Source: Neurospora intermedia
Lineage: Eukaryota > Ascomycota > Sordariomycetes > Sordariales > Sordariaceae
Reading direction: 5' to 3'
Assembly: GCA_037102815.1 (NCBI GenBank)
Contig: BTPP01000004.1
Coordinates: 3,534,001 to 3,598,000 of the forward strand
Length of the DNA stretch: 64,000 bases
Shown here piece by piece: positions 1-11,115 of the stretch (position 1 is its first letter; each line of letters starts with the position of its first letter). Both the position numbers and the translations under genes were made by a program. A model generated the notes under the pieces. That model was not told the origin of the DNA. It ran no database searches and saw only the letters and a list, made by a program, of their open reading frames with translations.

Positions 1-1156
1 CTTGACGAATGGGTGGTTGTGTACGAGCAGCATGATGGCTGCCGGGGAGTGTGTGGATGAGGGCGAGAGGGAGGCGGCAGGCGGCTTTATGAGTATGTGT
101 CTTGTAGGTGGCTTGTCGGTGGGGAGTTTGGCTAGTTTTAGCGTTGCTGGCATCTGATGTCGTTGATTTTGTTGTAATTTCTTTCAGCTTTCTCTATCTC
201 TTTTTTTTTAATCTCCGATTCCGTTTTCTTTTAGGGGAGCGAAATGTTGGATATGGAGTAGGATGGAGCGGATGGAATGCTTGCATGCATGCACCTTGTG
301 GTTTGTATTAGCGAACTGGGAAGGTTAGAGGCGTTCTGGTCTTGGATTGTGTTAGCGAAGGTCTTGCTAGACTAGAAAGATCAGACCTGTGATGAACTCA
401 TGGCATTTAGAAGATATATACCCAATCACAACATGAAATAGAATGTCAGTAAATTCCTAGTACCCAAGACACATTATCGCAACAGATATCATGTAGTTGA
501 AAGTTTGAACAACGTTGACATGACGCAGGTTCATATGGATGTTCCATAGTAGTACAACGGAGTGAGGAGTCGCATAATAACCCTGGGGTATTGTAAACTT
601 ATCCTTCCCATACCATCACATCATCTTCCTCCGCCCTTCTTCATCTGTTTGTCCGTCCATTCGCCTGGCTGTGGCGGTCCATCCCTCATGGTATATCTCA
701 ATAAAGAACAAAAAACTTTTTTTTCCCCCTCTTCCCTTCGCTCTTTACAGTCATCATCTCTTCCTCTTCTCCCTTCTCTAGAAGTACACTATGTACTGCT
801 CTCCAAGAAAACAGAAAAGAAAGAACCCAAACAACCCCCTTTTTCTATGTGATGTTCGTTCTTTTTGTAGGCCCATCACCAACCCACAAACCAATGATAT
901 CAATCCACGGAAACGAAAGCCAAATGTGCCACCACCGTCAGAAAAGCGTTGAAAATCAAAAGAGTAAATGATCATGGGGTTCCGGTTCGTGACTCCACCC
1001 CTCCGAAACGCCATTGGAAAATCATATAAGAGAAAGAGTAGAACCCGCTTGCCTGAGAAAACCAAGAAAGGAGGAGCGGAAAAAACTGTACGGCAAAATG
1101 TGATCGGCACATGGGAGAGCGTAACAAGCCCACAATATGACAGTCCCCAGGCTCAT
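1..1156. other. Left flank without a recognisable gene
   Basis: No convincing coding region on either strand. The short open frames here lack family resemblance and overlap one another. The stretch contains T-rich and CT-rich segments and an AATAAA on the plus strand near 700, so part of it may be the 3' UTR of a plus-strand gene lying left of the window. The last few hundred bases lie downstream of the mdm34 stop and should include that gene's 3' UTR. Confidence 0.5.
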
Positions 1157-3507
1157 CTATCTTGGTTCATAAGCCGGTGGGGGAATGTCATGCTGGTGGC
1201 TGTCCTCCCAAAAAGCAGGATTGCGGTTCTTCTCGTCGTACACACGGCGGGCAATCTCACCCGCGATTTTGGTGATCCAAGCTTGCTCAAGAATCACCGA
1301 GGACATATCTGGCTGAGGACCAGCACGTCCCCACTGTTGTTGTTGCTGTTGCTGAAACTGCTGCTGCTGGCCTTTGGCATCTGCGTAAATTGACGCAGTG
1401 GATTCGGCCTTTTCGGACACTCTGCTGGAATACGACGGGGGCATCTCCTGCGCCGACGTTTGTGGAGCTGGGCTGCTAGGGAACATGGAAGGCTGGCGAG
1501 TATACACATGCTCCTGGGGAGAGGCAGCCCGCGAGGGCTGGGCAGTCACGGGCACACTTGGGACAGCAGCACGCGGACCAGACGATTCAGAAGCCCTGGC
1601 AGATGTAGTAGCGTCTGTGGGAGGCCTGAACCTCACCTTGCTCTGGGATGCAGCCAGATCATCTTCTGGTACCTCCCGTATTGTTGTAGGAATGACAGGC
1701 TCGGACATGGGTGTACGGGTCGAAGCCTCGGAGTGGCTATCGCCAGCTTGGCTGCTGGTGCTACCGATCTCGCTGACAGGCTCACTCGCCGCCGTCTTGC
1801 TACGCAGGTTGACGACCCGCATCTTCTTCTTGCGGCCCGCCTTGGAATGCCTACCAGAGCCCAGAGACAAGCCCGTAGTGGCGGATCCCATACTCACCAA
1901 GGTCGGCCTGGATAGACCGTGACCACTAGCCTGACTGCTGTTGTCTGAGAAAGTGTAAGTATGGACACTTCCCTGGTACGAAGACGTCCGGTGGAGGTTG
2001 GGCGTAGATGCCGGAGTGGCTGTGGCATCAGGCTTGTCAGACTGCCCAGCCCAAGCTCTGAACACTACCTCGAGAATGTTCGGTGTTAATAGAGATGAGG
2101 TACGGTGAGCACAGGCAAGGGCATCCATCTTTTCGAGGTTCTTTTGTGAGAACAATGATTGTGTCTCGGGACCCCCGTCAAGAGATAGTGACGAAATCTC
2201 GGCAGGATCCAGACGATGGCCATGCGCATCTACAGCGTCAAGTGGTGGTGTTGCCAGCGGGTTAATCGCCGCATCACTTTCCTCCTTGGCTTCCTCGTCC
2301 TCCTTTGGAACCTGATCCGGGCACCACAGTTGAAGCGAGAGACGATGGATGATTGCTGGAAGTTCATCCATGATCAGGTCTCGCAACTTCATCTCGATGG
2401 TTTTTTGAAGGTAATCCCTAACGAACTGAATGGAGTCGAAGGTCGAAGAGACCTTGAGAGACTCAAGAGGGTCATTTCGAAAGACTATTGTGAGGCCCTT
2501 TTGCTTGGAGAAAACTAGAATGATGAAGGCCGACAGCTTGATCTCGGACAGGGTGATCTGAAGCGGTATTGTAAGCGATGACGATGCCGTCAGGGGTTCG
2601 GGTGACGTGAAGCTGGGTTTGGCGGATATGTACGTGTTTAGCGGGTTCGCCTATCAGTTGGTTTATTAGCATCACTCTTGTTAACCCTGGACAGTGTTGG
2701 TGTAGCGCAAAAGAGACGTGCAGCACCTGGAGAGACCCCTGCTAGGCGATCTTCGGTAATTTGGGGCAATGCGCCAAGGATGCCAAGTAAAATCTCCAGC
2801 CTTTCGGGAATTTTCTCGCGGGTGGGTGCCCAAGCCGGCTGAAGCACGAACGAGAAAGCCGTCCTCAGAAGTCCTGTTGTATGGTTTTTGTAATCCACAC
2901 ATGTACAGTATATCACCAGTCTTAAGCTTGCCAGAGCGCTGAGCACTTGCCCACCAGCTCGCCCACTCCCTTGATTCGAGAAATCGTCATGATCCCCGTC
3001 AGCTTGAAGAAAGCATGTCCCATGTTCGGAGCACTAGCCACAGTGGAGCCATGTCGTCGGGAGTAGGTACTGGCAAAAGTTCGTAGCGCTCGTCCAATGG
3101 TTCCTCGGATATTCATGTACCGCACTGCGCACTGCGCAGTAGCTTTCTCGACGAATGGTGGGGGGAGAGAAAAAGGCAAAAGCAAAGCTCCCAATGTGGT
3201 GTGAGAGAGCCATTGACAAAAAATCCTGGAAAAGCCGTACCTGCACTCGTGTTGCCAAAGTCAAGAAGGCGTCGCCAGAGTAGCACATTTTGAAAATGCC
3301 GCGGAACCTGTCCTCTGCCAAATCTCCTATTTCCAAAATCTCCAGGTCGGGCGGCACGGAGCCAAGGTTGAGTTCGGTCACGAAGATGTCATCGACAATG
3401 ATCGGGGGCTTGGGCGACTTGTTCAAGGCTGTCGTGAGGAGGTCGCGTGCCCGTTCGTAGAAGCCGGCGTCGGCCGTCAGCGGCGACCAGTTGAAGTTGA
3501 AGGCCAT
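1157..3507 (-). CDS. mdm34: Mdm34, ERMES complex subunit
   Basis: Component of the ER-mitochondria encounter structure (with Mmm1, Mdm10 and Mdm12). In this family the N-terminal SMP domain binds lipid and takes part in phospholipid exchange and mitochondrial morphology at the outer membrane. The model has two exons: 3507-3241 (89 codons, ending TLATRVQ) and 2650-1157 (ANPLNTY to ...YEPR, then TAG). They are separated by a 590-nt intron with donor GTACGG, acceptor CTGATAG and a GCTAATA branch-like site. The product is 586 residues. The start [10 protein letters not shown] is the family's conserved N-terminus. The SMP region covers roughly the first 200 residues and includes FTSPEPL and [11 protein letters not shown]. 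The rest is Ser/Thr/Pro-rich and basic (GRKKKMRVV), with a late polyglutamine tract. The intron is unusually long for this genome. The gene is divergent from ipk1. Identification is by remembered family sequence and is strong. Confidence 0.95.
2922..3116 (-). other. 64-residue ORF nested in the mdm34 intron
   Basis: An ATG-started frame lies wholly inside the 590-nt mdm34 intron, on the same strand. It begins [16 protein letters not shown] and is basic, hydroxylated and free of acidic residues for about 30 residues, which is the composition of a mitochondrial presequence. It ends ...KCSALWQA. I recognise no family. It could be chance, an alternative first exon, or a micro-protein gene nested in the intron. 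There is no direct evidence of expression. Confidence 0.2.
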
Positions 3508-5748
3508 ATTGAGTTGGCGTTGTCTTTAGTCGGACATGGCAATCGGAGGGCGGGTGTTGAATATGGTTGCTTCCGTCGGTGCGGAGGAGACGCTGGGTCG
3601 TCGAAGATTGCTGGCCAAAATTGCCAGCAATGACGGAACTCGGAATGCGACCCGAAATACGATGCGTTCGACGATGCGCTCGAGATCGATTGCGCAGCAG
3701 TGGTGACAGTATGTAATATTCGACTCCCCGATCGAAGGGTGTTGCGGAAAAGAGACCTGGAAGTCCGAGGTTGTGCGGTTTGGTATTGTAGAATTGGCAG
3801 AATTGCCCGGGGTAGCGGGTGTTGTAGGTAAGTTCACGTGCTGAGGTCGGCGGGAGTTGGAGATTACAATGGGGTCAGGATGTGGACAGGATGACCATGA
3901 CGCTATTTTGTGGGCGGGCCTTTTTCTGAAATTTTTCGCGCGTGTCGCTCTTTCGTTCACTTCATGCACTGCAGTCAGAAGCAGGCAAGTGTGACTGCGT
4001 CAGGGTGCAAGGGAAGGTGGTACGTGGGACGCTGTGTGGCTTGGGGGTAGCAGTGCGGGTGGCACCGGATCTTCTGACGCTGTCGCTGATGCTCAACTTG
4101 GCAGTCCCTCAGTGGGCTGACATTGGCTGGGGCGGCGATTTGGGTACAACGAGCGCCTGATATGCTCAACTCCTGCTCATTAATCGAACCGCGTGGAAGG
4201 CGTTTTGTCGTTCAAGCAAGACTGGTTGAGGAATAGCATTGTTTATTAATTGTCTACACTGCATAATACATGGAAGCGGTCAGGCACAACATGAATGAAG
4301 TCTTAAGACAGCACACTAAGTCTGAGGTACGCATTGAAACACACTCCAACCTATGCAGGGACAGTCGCTGCAACCAGACGTTAGCAGTGTCTTGATTGAT
4401 CTGCTTGATCGGCGCAGCTTGTTTAAGCCGTTGACGAAACAAAAAGAAAGTGGAAAGGGGAGGTTTGATGCGGATGCTGGATGCCCTGCGGAACGTACCT
4501 CTAGGTAAGGTACAACCTACAGTAGGTACCTACTTGAATGCCATATGAATGGGATGAAGGCACTGGGAGCAGTGGTGCGCTCTTGCCCTGCGGTTGTGAA
4601 GCAGCTGGCTGGAAACATGGAACAAGCAAGGGCACTGGAACCCCCCAGCGGCACTCACCAATGACGACGCAGAGCCTCCCACCAAAACCCTCCAAGACAG
4701 CCTAGGAGAATGAGGGGAAATAATCCAATGCACTTCAAAGAGGCATATCGCATTGGCATATCGAACCAATGTCTCAGTCATCATTGGAACGGACTGAACG
4801 GTTGTTAGGGCCTTTCAAGTGGATCTTGAGCCTCCGGGAATGCGGACCTGGGAGGGGGAGGCAAGGTAAGCCTCACCAGTCGGGGAGAGCCCGGAGGTTT
4901 TTTTCGATTTTAAATCCCGAGAGGGGTAACCCGTCGTGTGCTTTCCTTGTGAGGGACAGCCACACTTGTTTGTTTAGCTTTGGGCACTGATGAATCTTGT
5001 CCGTTATCCGTCCGTCGTTATCGGATCCATCGGCAGGACCCGTCACATTCGGGAAGCCTCGGTTTCTGGGGTATTTGTTTTGGAACGAGGGCCGGGGCAC
5101 CGGGCGGGGTCATGAAGATGATCCCGATGTTCTGGTGTCCACGATGGAATGCTGTTTCTTCCGGGGTGGGTACTCTGGAAAGGACGGTTCCCCAAACACC
5201 TACACTACCTTGTGCTTATACGCGGTTACACGTATGTATGGTCAAGGGGGACATCACAGCGGCCATGTGCTGATACGACAGTCCAATGCTCAGTTTTGCT
5301 GTGGTCAAAAATAGATGCCTGGAACGTCTTCTCTTTCCATTCCGTACCTCGAACCCCCCCAAGAACAGTTTGGAACCATGGGTCACTTTGTTGAGAAGAC
5401 TTCAATACCATACAGGTCAAAGTGAAAGTTCAATGAAAGTTGACGCCTAGCACCACAATATCAGACGAACTCCATTGCTGCCCTGATGATCTTCGGTGGC
5501 AAGGAAAACTCAAGCTTCACTCGGCTCACCATTGCCAAGAAAGGCATCACTTCCCTTGCCAATTACTGTGCCCGTTTGTTTTGGTTACACGTTGCCGCTA
5601 GCCCCAAACAATTACTACCTTAGCTGAAACCGCGCCTCCTTTCTACGTCACAATGTCCATCAGCAACTTCAACGGAAAACAACAAGCCAACAGCAGTCAT
5701 TCATTGTTCAACTTGCACACAAACTAAATTATACTAGTAAACGTAATC
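3508..5748. other. Divergent intergenic region between mdm34 and ipk1
   Basis: About 2.2 kb without a supported gene; it must hold the promoters and 5' leaders of both flanking genes. Open frames around 3.5-4.2 kb and 4.5-5.4 kb overlap on both strands and have no family resemblance. A 12-bp palindrome of TAGGTA/TACCTA type lies at 4522-4533. The last 200 bases before ipk1 are A/C-rich, as expected of a 5' leader. Confidence 0.6.
4522..4533. repeat. 12-bp perfect palindrome GTAGGTACCTAC
   Basis: The self-complementary sequence GTAGGTACCTAC sits in the mdm34/ipk1 intergenic region, flanked by further TAGGTA and ACCTAC words (4502-4520). Related words recur in other gene-free stretches of the window. 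No function is known to me. Confidence 0.6.
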
Positions 5749-7044
5749 ATGTCACCAAAACCAGTAGCAGACCTAGCCAGCTTGAAAGGCACCAATTGCC
5801 AGTTCAAGTTCATCGGTGAAGGCGCCGCCAACATAGTCTTTGAGGTTGTCTTTCCTGAGGAAGACATCACCACTCAGGATGATGGCGATAGTCAGATCTT
5901 GGACATCCTACAAGGTGACTACCTTTAGCCCCATCCTCCACCTTGAGACATCAATACTAAGCTCATCACAGGGAAACTCTTACGAGTACCAAAGGCCAAT
6001 ACCAAAGCCTTTCCACACCCCGAGATTCTTCAGTACTGGGAGTCATCCATCAGTCCACTCTTCGATAACCCCCAGGAAGACCTAGTACAGCAGTACCTCA
6101 TTCGTCTAGACAATTCCGTCGTCTCACAACTCAATGCAATTCTTGAAAATGAAGACGCCCAGCGTAGGGCAGATTTCCAGGGTACCAAGGTGGCCGAGGC
6201 GGAGTATGGCATGTTGGTTGAGGATATGAGGAAGAGTTCGTCCCGCTTCACCTTTTCCCCCCCTTCCCTTCAGTACTTTTGTGTCTAACTTCAATTCCCC
6301 CTTTCCACAGAATCGCCATTAGACTTCCTTCTAGAATTCAAACCCAAATGGCTCACCCCTTCCCCCTCCGCCCCCTCTACCGCCACGCGCTGCCGTAACT
6401 GTGCCCGCGAAGCCTACCGCCTACACAAATCGCTTCGCTCCGCTTCCTCCGACCAAAACTCCTCCTGTGCCCTTAGCCACGAGCCACCGTTCTGCCCCCT
6501 CGAGTACCTCGCCGCTCAATCCTCGCCCTGCTCTCTAGCCCGAGTCATCGCATCCATGAACCTCTCCGCCATTTCCGCTTCTTGGGACACCAAGCCAACA
6601 ACGAGGGAGAATCCCGTTGGTGTGCAACCGGCTGTTTCTCTGGATGGCGAGGACGATGGCAGACCAGGAATGGACCAAGTAGACGAGCGCTACCGCGTCG
6701 CGCTTGTTCACTGGCTGCAAAGCAATTCGTTGCTGCCCAAGCTGCGGGACGCGCAAGAGAGCTTGGACCCGGCGCCGGAGGGGACAAGTGACCAGGAGAA
6801 GCTGGCGTTGGCGATGACGTTGAGGGATTGTACCTGTTTTGTGAGGATATCGGAAGACTCGAAGGGAGGCTTGAAGGTGGAAGCCAAGCTGGCGGATTTG
6901 GATAAGAAGAATTGGGAGGCCAAGTTAGAGTATTGGAAGGGGATGGATGAGGTGTTGAAGGAGGGGGGGTATTATGAGGGGGTGGAGGTGCCGAGGATTC
7001 GGACGAGGTGTTTCATGGAAGTTGAGGCAGGGGAGGCGGCCTGA
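5749..7044 (+). CDS. ipk1: Inositol-pentakisphosphate 2-kinase
   Basis: Phosphorylates Ins(1,3,4,5,6)P5 at the 2-position to make InsP6 (phytate), which in fungi supports mRNA export and feeds pyrophosphate synthesis. The model has three exons: 5749-5914, 5972-6235 and 6311-7044. The introns are 57 nt (GTGACT...CACAG) and 75 nt (GTTCGT...CACAG; the donor is weak but is the one that keeps frame). The product is 387 residues. The Gly-rich nucleotide loop is GEGAANIVFEV at about 23-33. The family motif appears as SPLDFLLEFKPKW at 145-157, matching the EIKPK-type active-site motif of Ipk1 proteins. A Cys-containing stretch (CRNCAREAYRLHKSL) follows, and RDCTCFVRI lies near the C-terminus. Length fits fungal Ipk1. 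The gene is convergent with yaf9, with 279 nt between the stops. Confidence 0.9.
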
Positions 7045-7323
7045 GAGTTTATGCCATTGATGTTGTCATGGGCTTTCAAGGGAGATGGATGGGCACTTAT
7101 AATGGTGATGGCTCAGTACCGTGCTGGCCTTTTGACAACCCTAATGATGATCGATAAAGCGCCGTTTTCCTTACCTAACACTAGCAATGCAATTTGTGAC
7201 TCCCTGGCTGTTTAGCACCCATGAACGCCATAACTCCCTTTACTCAACATAATCCGAATCAGATGCCACAGAGTAACGCCGCCTCCGAGCCGCCTTCTGC
7301 GCTGAACGCTCCTCGGGTTCCTT

Positions 7324-8334
7324 CTAGGCAGCCTTAGCGCTCTCCGCCCTCAGTGCCTCCAGCCGTTTCTGCTTCTTCTCTAACTCCTCCATCATCTGCT
7401 TCTTCATCTCATCCACCTTTAGCTTCGCCTCCTTGAGCTTCTGAATTTCCAGTTGCTCCGTCTCCCGACTGAACGGCTGCCCGGGTCTATTAACCAGAGG
7501 AATCATCGCGCTCCTCTCCAGCACGCCTCCCTCGGACTTTTGTATCACAAACGGCTCCTCTTTTGACTCGTTATTGTTCTTTCCGTCCTTGTTCGTGCTC
7601 ACACTAGCCCGCGAGTGACTCCTCTCGTGTCCTTTCTTATTTCCGCCCTTGCTGCTGCTCGCCCCGGGCGTGTTCGCGCTGGTCGGCGTCGCGGCGCCAC
7701 TACCGCCGCCGCCGCCGCTGCCGTCTTTTAGTGTTGAAGCCGATGGCGGGAGGGCGCCCGAGATGAGGATATCGTAAAAGGGCTCGTAGGGTTCGTTGAA
7801 GATCTGTTCCTCGTATACCCAGGAAATGACCTCGCCGCCGTTGAGGCGCATAGCCTCCTTCTCTTCTTCGGTGCGGCCAAACGGGTGCAGGCGCAGATGG
7901 TGATACAGCGTTTGAGGCTTCTCGGAGGATTCGGGGACGTAGTACAGCTTCATGGTGATTTCGAACTCACCCCAGCCGGTCTCGTGTATTTGGAAGGGCT
8001 GGCCTTTGACCCCTTCTACCACTGGACGGAGGGACACGGTTGGTCAGCTTAGGTCGAAGGGGATGGAAGGAGGTATGAGAACCGGAGGTGGGGGCGTACT
8101 TCGAACATGGTTTGGAATGGACTCGTGAAGCTTAAACTGAACGCGCCGAAGCCAGTACGTAATGTCCACATCGTCGATGCCCTTGATGAAAACGGTCCAA
8201 GAGTGCGTGTGATCATCTGGAATGCCGGGCGGTTTGGGGTTGGTCTTTTCGTCGAAGGGTCGTGCTGTTGTTCCGTAAACGAAGGGTCGGAATATTTGAA
8301 CACCCTTGACGCGTTTGCCTGTAGGTGGTGCCAT
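7324..8334 (-). CDS. yaf9: YEATS-domain protein Yaf9
   Basis: Subunit shared by the SWR1 chromatin remodeller and the NuA4 histone acetyltransferase. The YEATS domain reads acetylated or acylated histone lysines. Two exons: 8334-8100 (78 codons plus 1 nt) and 8021-7324, separated by a 78-nt intron (GTACGC...TCCAG). The product is 310 residues. The YEATS domain spans about residues 8-170, with [11 protein letters not shown] at 43-52, [18 protein letters not shown] following, and [11 protein letters not shown] at 92-102. The W95-G96 pair lies where the acyl-lysine aromatic cage is expected. A Gly/Ser-rich linker and a Lys/Glu-rich C-terminal coiled coil ([20 protein letters not shown]) follow, as in other Yaf9 proteins. 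The gene is convergent with ipk1 and divergent from coq11. Confidence 0.95.
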
Positions 8335-9004
8335 CTTGTTTGGCGGGGATGGTTATGGATAGATTGAAGCTGTTCGGAGTGTTGAGATTCGCGCTGCTTC
8401 GCGGTGATTTCGACAGACGCGGTAGGTAGGCCAATTGGTAAAGCTATAGTAATGGCGATATAGCTGGTCAAACGTAAGTCGTTTATCAGACCTGAATACG
8501 ACTAGACGACTGTGTATGGGAGGAGTGATTCTTGAAGAAGTGAAGATGGTGTAAAGAGAACAGATTGATGATTACAGGATTACAAAAGTGCCACCACCAG
8601 CAAGGTACCTGCATGAAGGATGGAGAAAAAAGTCGGGCGTGTTCCAGCCTTGAATGCGGGGCAGAGAAGCCCAACTGTTAAGGTTCCCTTTCCCTCCGGG
8701 GTTTAGCGGACCCTTGGCCCTGCGAATTGATCGAAAAACATCAGTGCCACCCTTGTAGATGATCGTTCGATAAGGATTTTTCGAATCTGGATAACGGATC
8801 GGGGCTCTCCATGATGCAATCGTTTGGGGTTTCCATTGTTTACTTTTGCGGATAGAAAATCGGGGAGGAAACCTGGAAGCGTCTTACAGCCGAGAAAGAG
8901 CCTAAGAAACATAAAAAGAACCTGACCAGCCAATTTGTTTGAGCTACCTTTCCTTGAGATAATATCTTTCTTCTTAAGTTCACACCCTCAAGCAAGCTTC
9001 CATC
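8335..9004. other. Divergent promoter region between yaf9 and coq11
   Basis: 670 nt between two divergent starts. No coding frame is supported. It should contain both promoters and both 5' leaders. No clear TATA box was seen. Confidence 0.6.
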
Positions 9005-9954
9005 ATGTCGTCCGCCGCAAAGAAGCTTATCGTCGCCGGAGGCAACGGTTTCCTCGGCTCCAGGATCTGTCAGGCGGCTGTCCACAGAGGATGGGATGTG
9101 ACATCAATCAGGTATCTTACTCAGACACTATCCTCCTTAACTGATCGTTTCACCCTTTGCAAATGGTTGAACTGACTTCCTCTTCTACGTCCAGTCGCTC
9201 CGGCCAACCCAACTGGTCTTCCGTATCCGCCTCCCCCTCCGCTCCCTCCTGGTCGACCGCCGTTTCCTGGGAGCGCGCCGACATCTTCCGCCCCGCCGAA
9301 TGGATTGCCCTCCTGAATGGTGCTGACTATGTCGTCCATTCTCTGGGCATCCTCCTCGAAGCCGACTACAAGGGCGTCATCTCCGGTCGGGAATCTCCTA
9401 TTGCAGGCCTCCAGAAGGCCTTCTCGCCCCGTCACACCCCAAACCCGCTCGAGCGTCGCCCCGGTGACGAGCTCCGTCCTCCGACCAACGCGAACCAGTT
9501 GACCTACGAGATGATGAACCGCGATAGCGCCATCCTGCTCGCCAAGGAGGCCGCTAACAAGGGCGTTAAGGGCTTTGGATACATCTCGGCTGCGGGAGGA
9601 GCGCCCGTATTGCCGAGCAGGTATATCTCAACCAAGAGGGAGGCTGAGGACGTGATCGCGCGGGAGTTCCCCGACATGCGGAGTGTATTCTTCAGGCCGC
9701 CATTCATGTACGACAGCTCGCGGCCTGTGACGATGCCGTTGGCGGCGATGACCATGGCGGGAAGTATCTTCAACGGGGCCACAGGAGGAGTGCTATCCAA
9801 CTTCTTGGGGAGTGCGGGGACGAAGCCTCTCAAGGCAGATCTGGTTGCGGAGGCGGTGGTGGAAGGATTGGACGATACAGCCGTTAAAGGGGCAATTGAG
9901 GTCCCCGAGCTGGAGACGTTGGCGAACAAGGGGTGGAGGAGAACTATGCTTTGA
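9005..9954 (+). CDS. coq11: Coq11-type NAD(P)-binding protein, ubiquinone biosynthesis
   Basis: Mitochondrial short-chain dehydrogenase-like protein related to yeast Coq11 (YLR290C) and to NDUFA9. In yeast it associates with the CoQ synthome and modulates coenzyme Q synthesis. Two exons, 9005-9111 and 9195-9954, with an 83-nt intron (GTATCT...TCCAG). The product is 288 residues. The Rossmann nucleotide-binding motif is GGNGFLGSR at 12-20. Family landmarks include VVHSLGILLE, LTYEMMNRDSAILLA, YISAAGG, the YISTKREAE motif and VFFRPPFMYD. The ATG is preceded by CATC and followed by a short Ala/Lys stretch. A classical presequence is not obvious. Convergent with syf2, with only 141 nt between the stops, so the 3' UTRs may overlap. 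Confidence 0.9.
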
Positions 9955-10095
9955 GAGCAAAGAATCGGCTCAAATGGTCTGTATTTTACCTGAATCATAA
10001 CCTTGGCAATGTATAAAACGATGATGCTTGACATATAAAAACCAATAATCAATCCTTCAACGCCGTTTCCTCTTCTCGCATGAAGCCCAGTTACA

Positions 10096-11115
10096 CTAAA
10101 CCATGGTTCCTCTCTCAAAGCTGTCCCTAATCTCTGCCGTGTACTTGTTATAGAACCTCGACAGCTTCTGGTTGAACTGCTTGTTCTTCTCGTTGATGTA
10201 CGTGACGTCCGCATCGTCGCCGTTGTTGGCCATCCGCTCTCTCCTTTTCTTAAGGCTGGCCTCCTCGGCCTTGCGCATATCGGCCACCAGCCGATCAACG
10301 GCCGCCTTGTCGGGCTTGTGTTGCGCGAACTGCGTCGAGTCTGCCGTGCTAAAGAAGGTGCCGTCCTTATCAATCGCAATCATCTCTCCATCCTCTGTCT
10401 CAACAATCTCCAATGTGCCAGCCGCCGCAGCCTTTTCGATCGCCGCCAACTTTTCGCGCGTGTACCTCTCCAGATCGGGGCCTCCCATGTTGCGCAGTTG
10501 CCGCTTGTAGGACTTTTCGGCTTGTTGGTTGTAGTCGCGGAAGGCAGTGTCATCGCGGTGCGCCTCCTTCTTTTTCATGCGCTTGTCCCACCGCTCTGAT
10601 TCCTCGACCGTCCAGTCCCAAGCCCGCTTGCGCTCAAAGTCGCCTCCGGCATCTTCAATGTCGGCTTTCAGCAGCTTGTGGGAGGCAATCGCGTGGCGAC
10701 GGCCGAGGGCAGTGAGCTGGCTAGGATCGCTCTGGAGGCGCTGGGATTCCTTGGTGGCTTCTTTGAGATTTTGCTGCGAGGATGACTTGGCGCGGGCTTG
10801 GAGGGCACGGAAACGCTCAGCACGCTCGCGAGCTTTGGCGGCCGCAGAGTCTGCAGCAGAGGTGGATGTGGATGGAGTTGGCGAGGACTGGGATGTTGCC
10901 GCGGTGTCAGGTTGGGCGGTCTCCGAGGCTGATAGAACCGGTGGTGATGAAGATGACGTCGTTGCGAGCGTTGCTTCTGTGACCGATGGCTCCTCCTTGG
11001 AATCGGTCACGGTTTGATCATTCGGCTCTGTCGTGGACTCGGCGACGTCGTTTTCTTGTTGAGTGACTTCTGCCTTGTCTTCGGGCTCGGTCTTTCTTTT
11101 CTTTTCAGGAGGCAT
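10096..11115 (-). CDS. syf2: Pre-mRNA-splicing factor Syf2
   Basis: Component of the Prp19-associated (NineTeen) spliceosomal complex, involved in pre-mRNA splicing and cell-cycle progression in yeast. A single exon encodes 339 residues. The start is MPPEKKRKTEPEDKAE, which begins with an NLS-like basic cluster. The frame stays open a further 270 nt upstream, but I chose this first ATG because the upstream part has no family resemblance. Residues 1-95 are low-complexity Ser/Thr/Glu. The Syf2 domain follows: ERAERFRALQARAK, DFERKRAWDWTVEESERWD, the RDYNQQAEKSYKRQLRNM signature, and a C-terminal helix (FNQKLSRFYNKYTAEIRDSF). Length and order match fungal Syf2. Divergent from the 688-residue gene. 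Confidence 0.93.
   Translation of the reverse strand: MPPEKKRKTEPEDKAEVTQQENDVAESTTEPNDQTVTDSKEEPSVTEATLATTSSSSPPVLSASETAQPDTAATSQSSPTPSTSTSAADSAAAKARERAERFRALQARAKSSSQQNLKEATKESQRLQSDPSQLTALGRRHAIASHKLLKADIEDAGGDFERKRAWDWTVEESERWDKRMKKKEAHRDDTAFRDYNQQAEKSYKRQLRNMGGPDLERYTREKLAAIEKAAAAGTLEIVETEDGEMIAIDKDGTFFSTADSTQFAQHKPDKAAVDRLVADMRKAEEASLKKRRERMANNGDDADVTYINEKNKQFNQKLSRFYNKYTAEIRDSFERGTMV

Noticed and set aside
3526-3969. 147-codon minus-strand frame upstream of mdm34
   Set aside because: Low-information, no family resemblance, overlaps the mdm34 promoter and leader.
9504-10379. 291-codon minus-strand frame spanning the ends of coq11 and syf2
   Set aside because: It overlaps two identified genes, its translation is Arg/Ser-rich shadow sequence, and syf2 uses another frame of the same strand.
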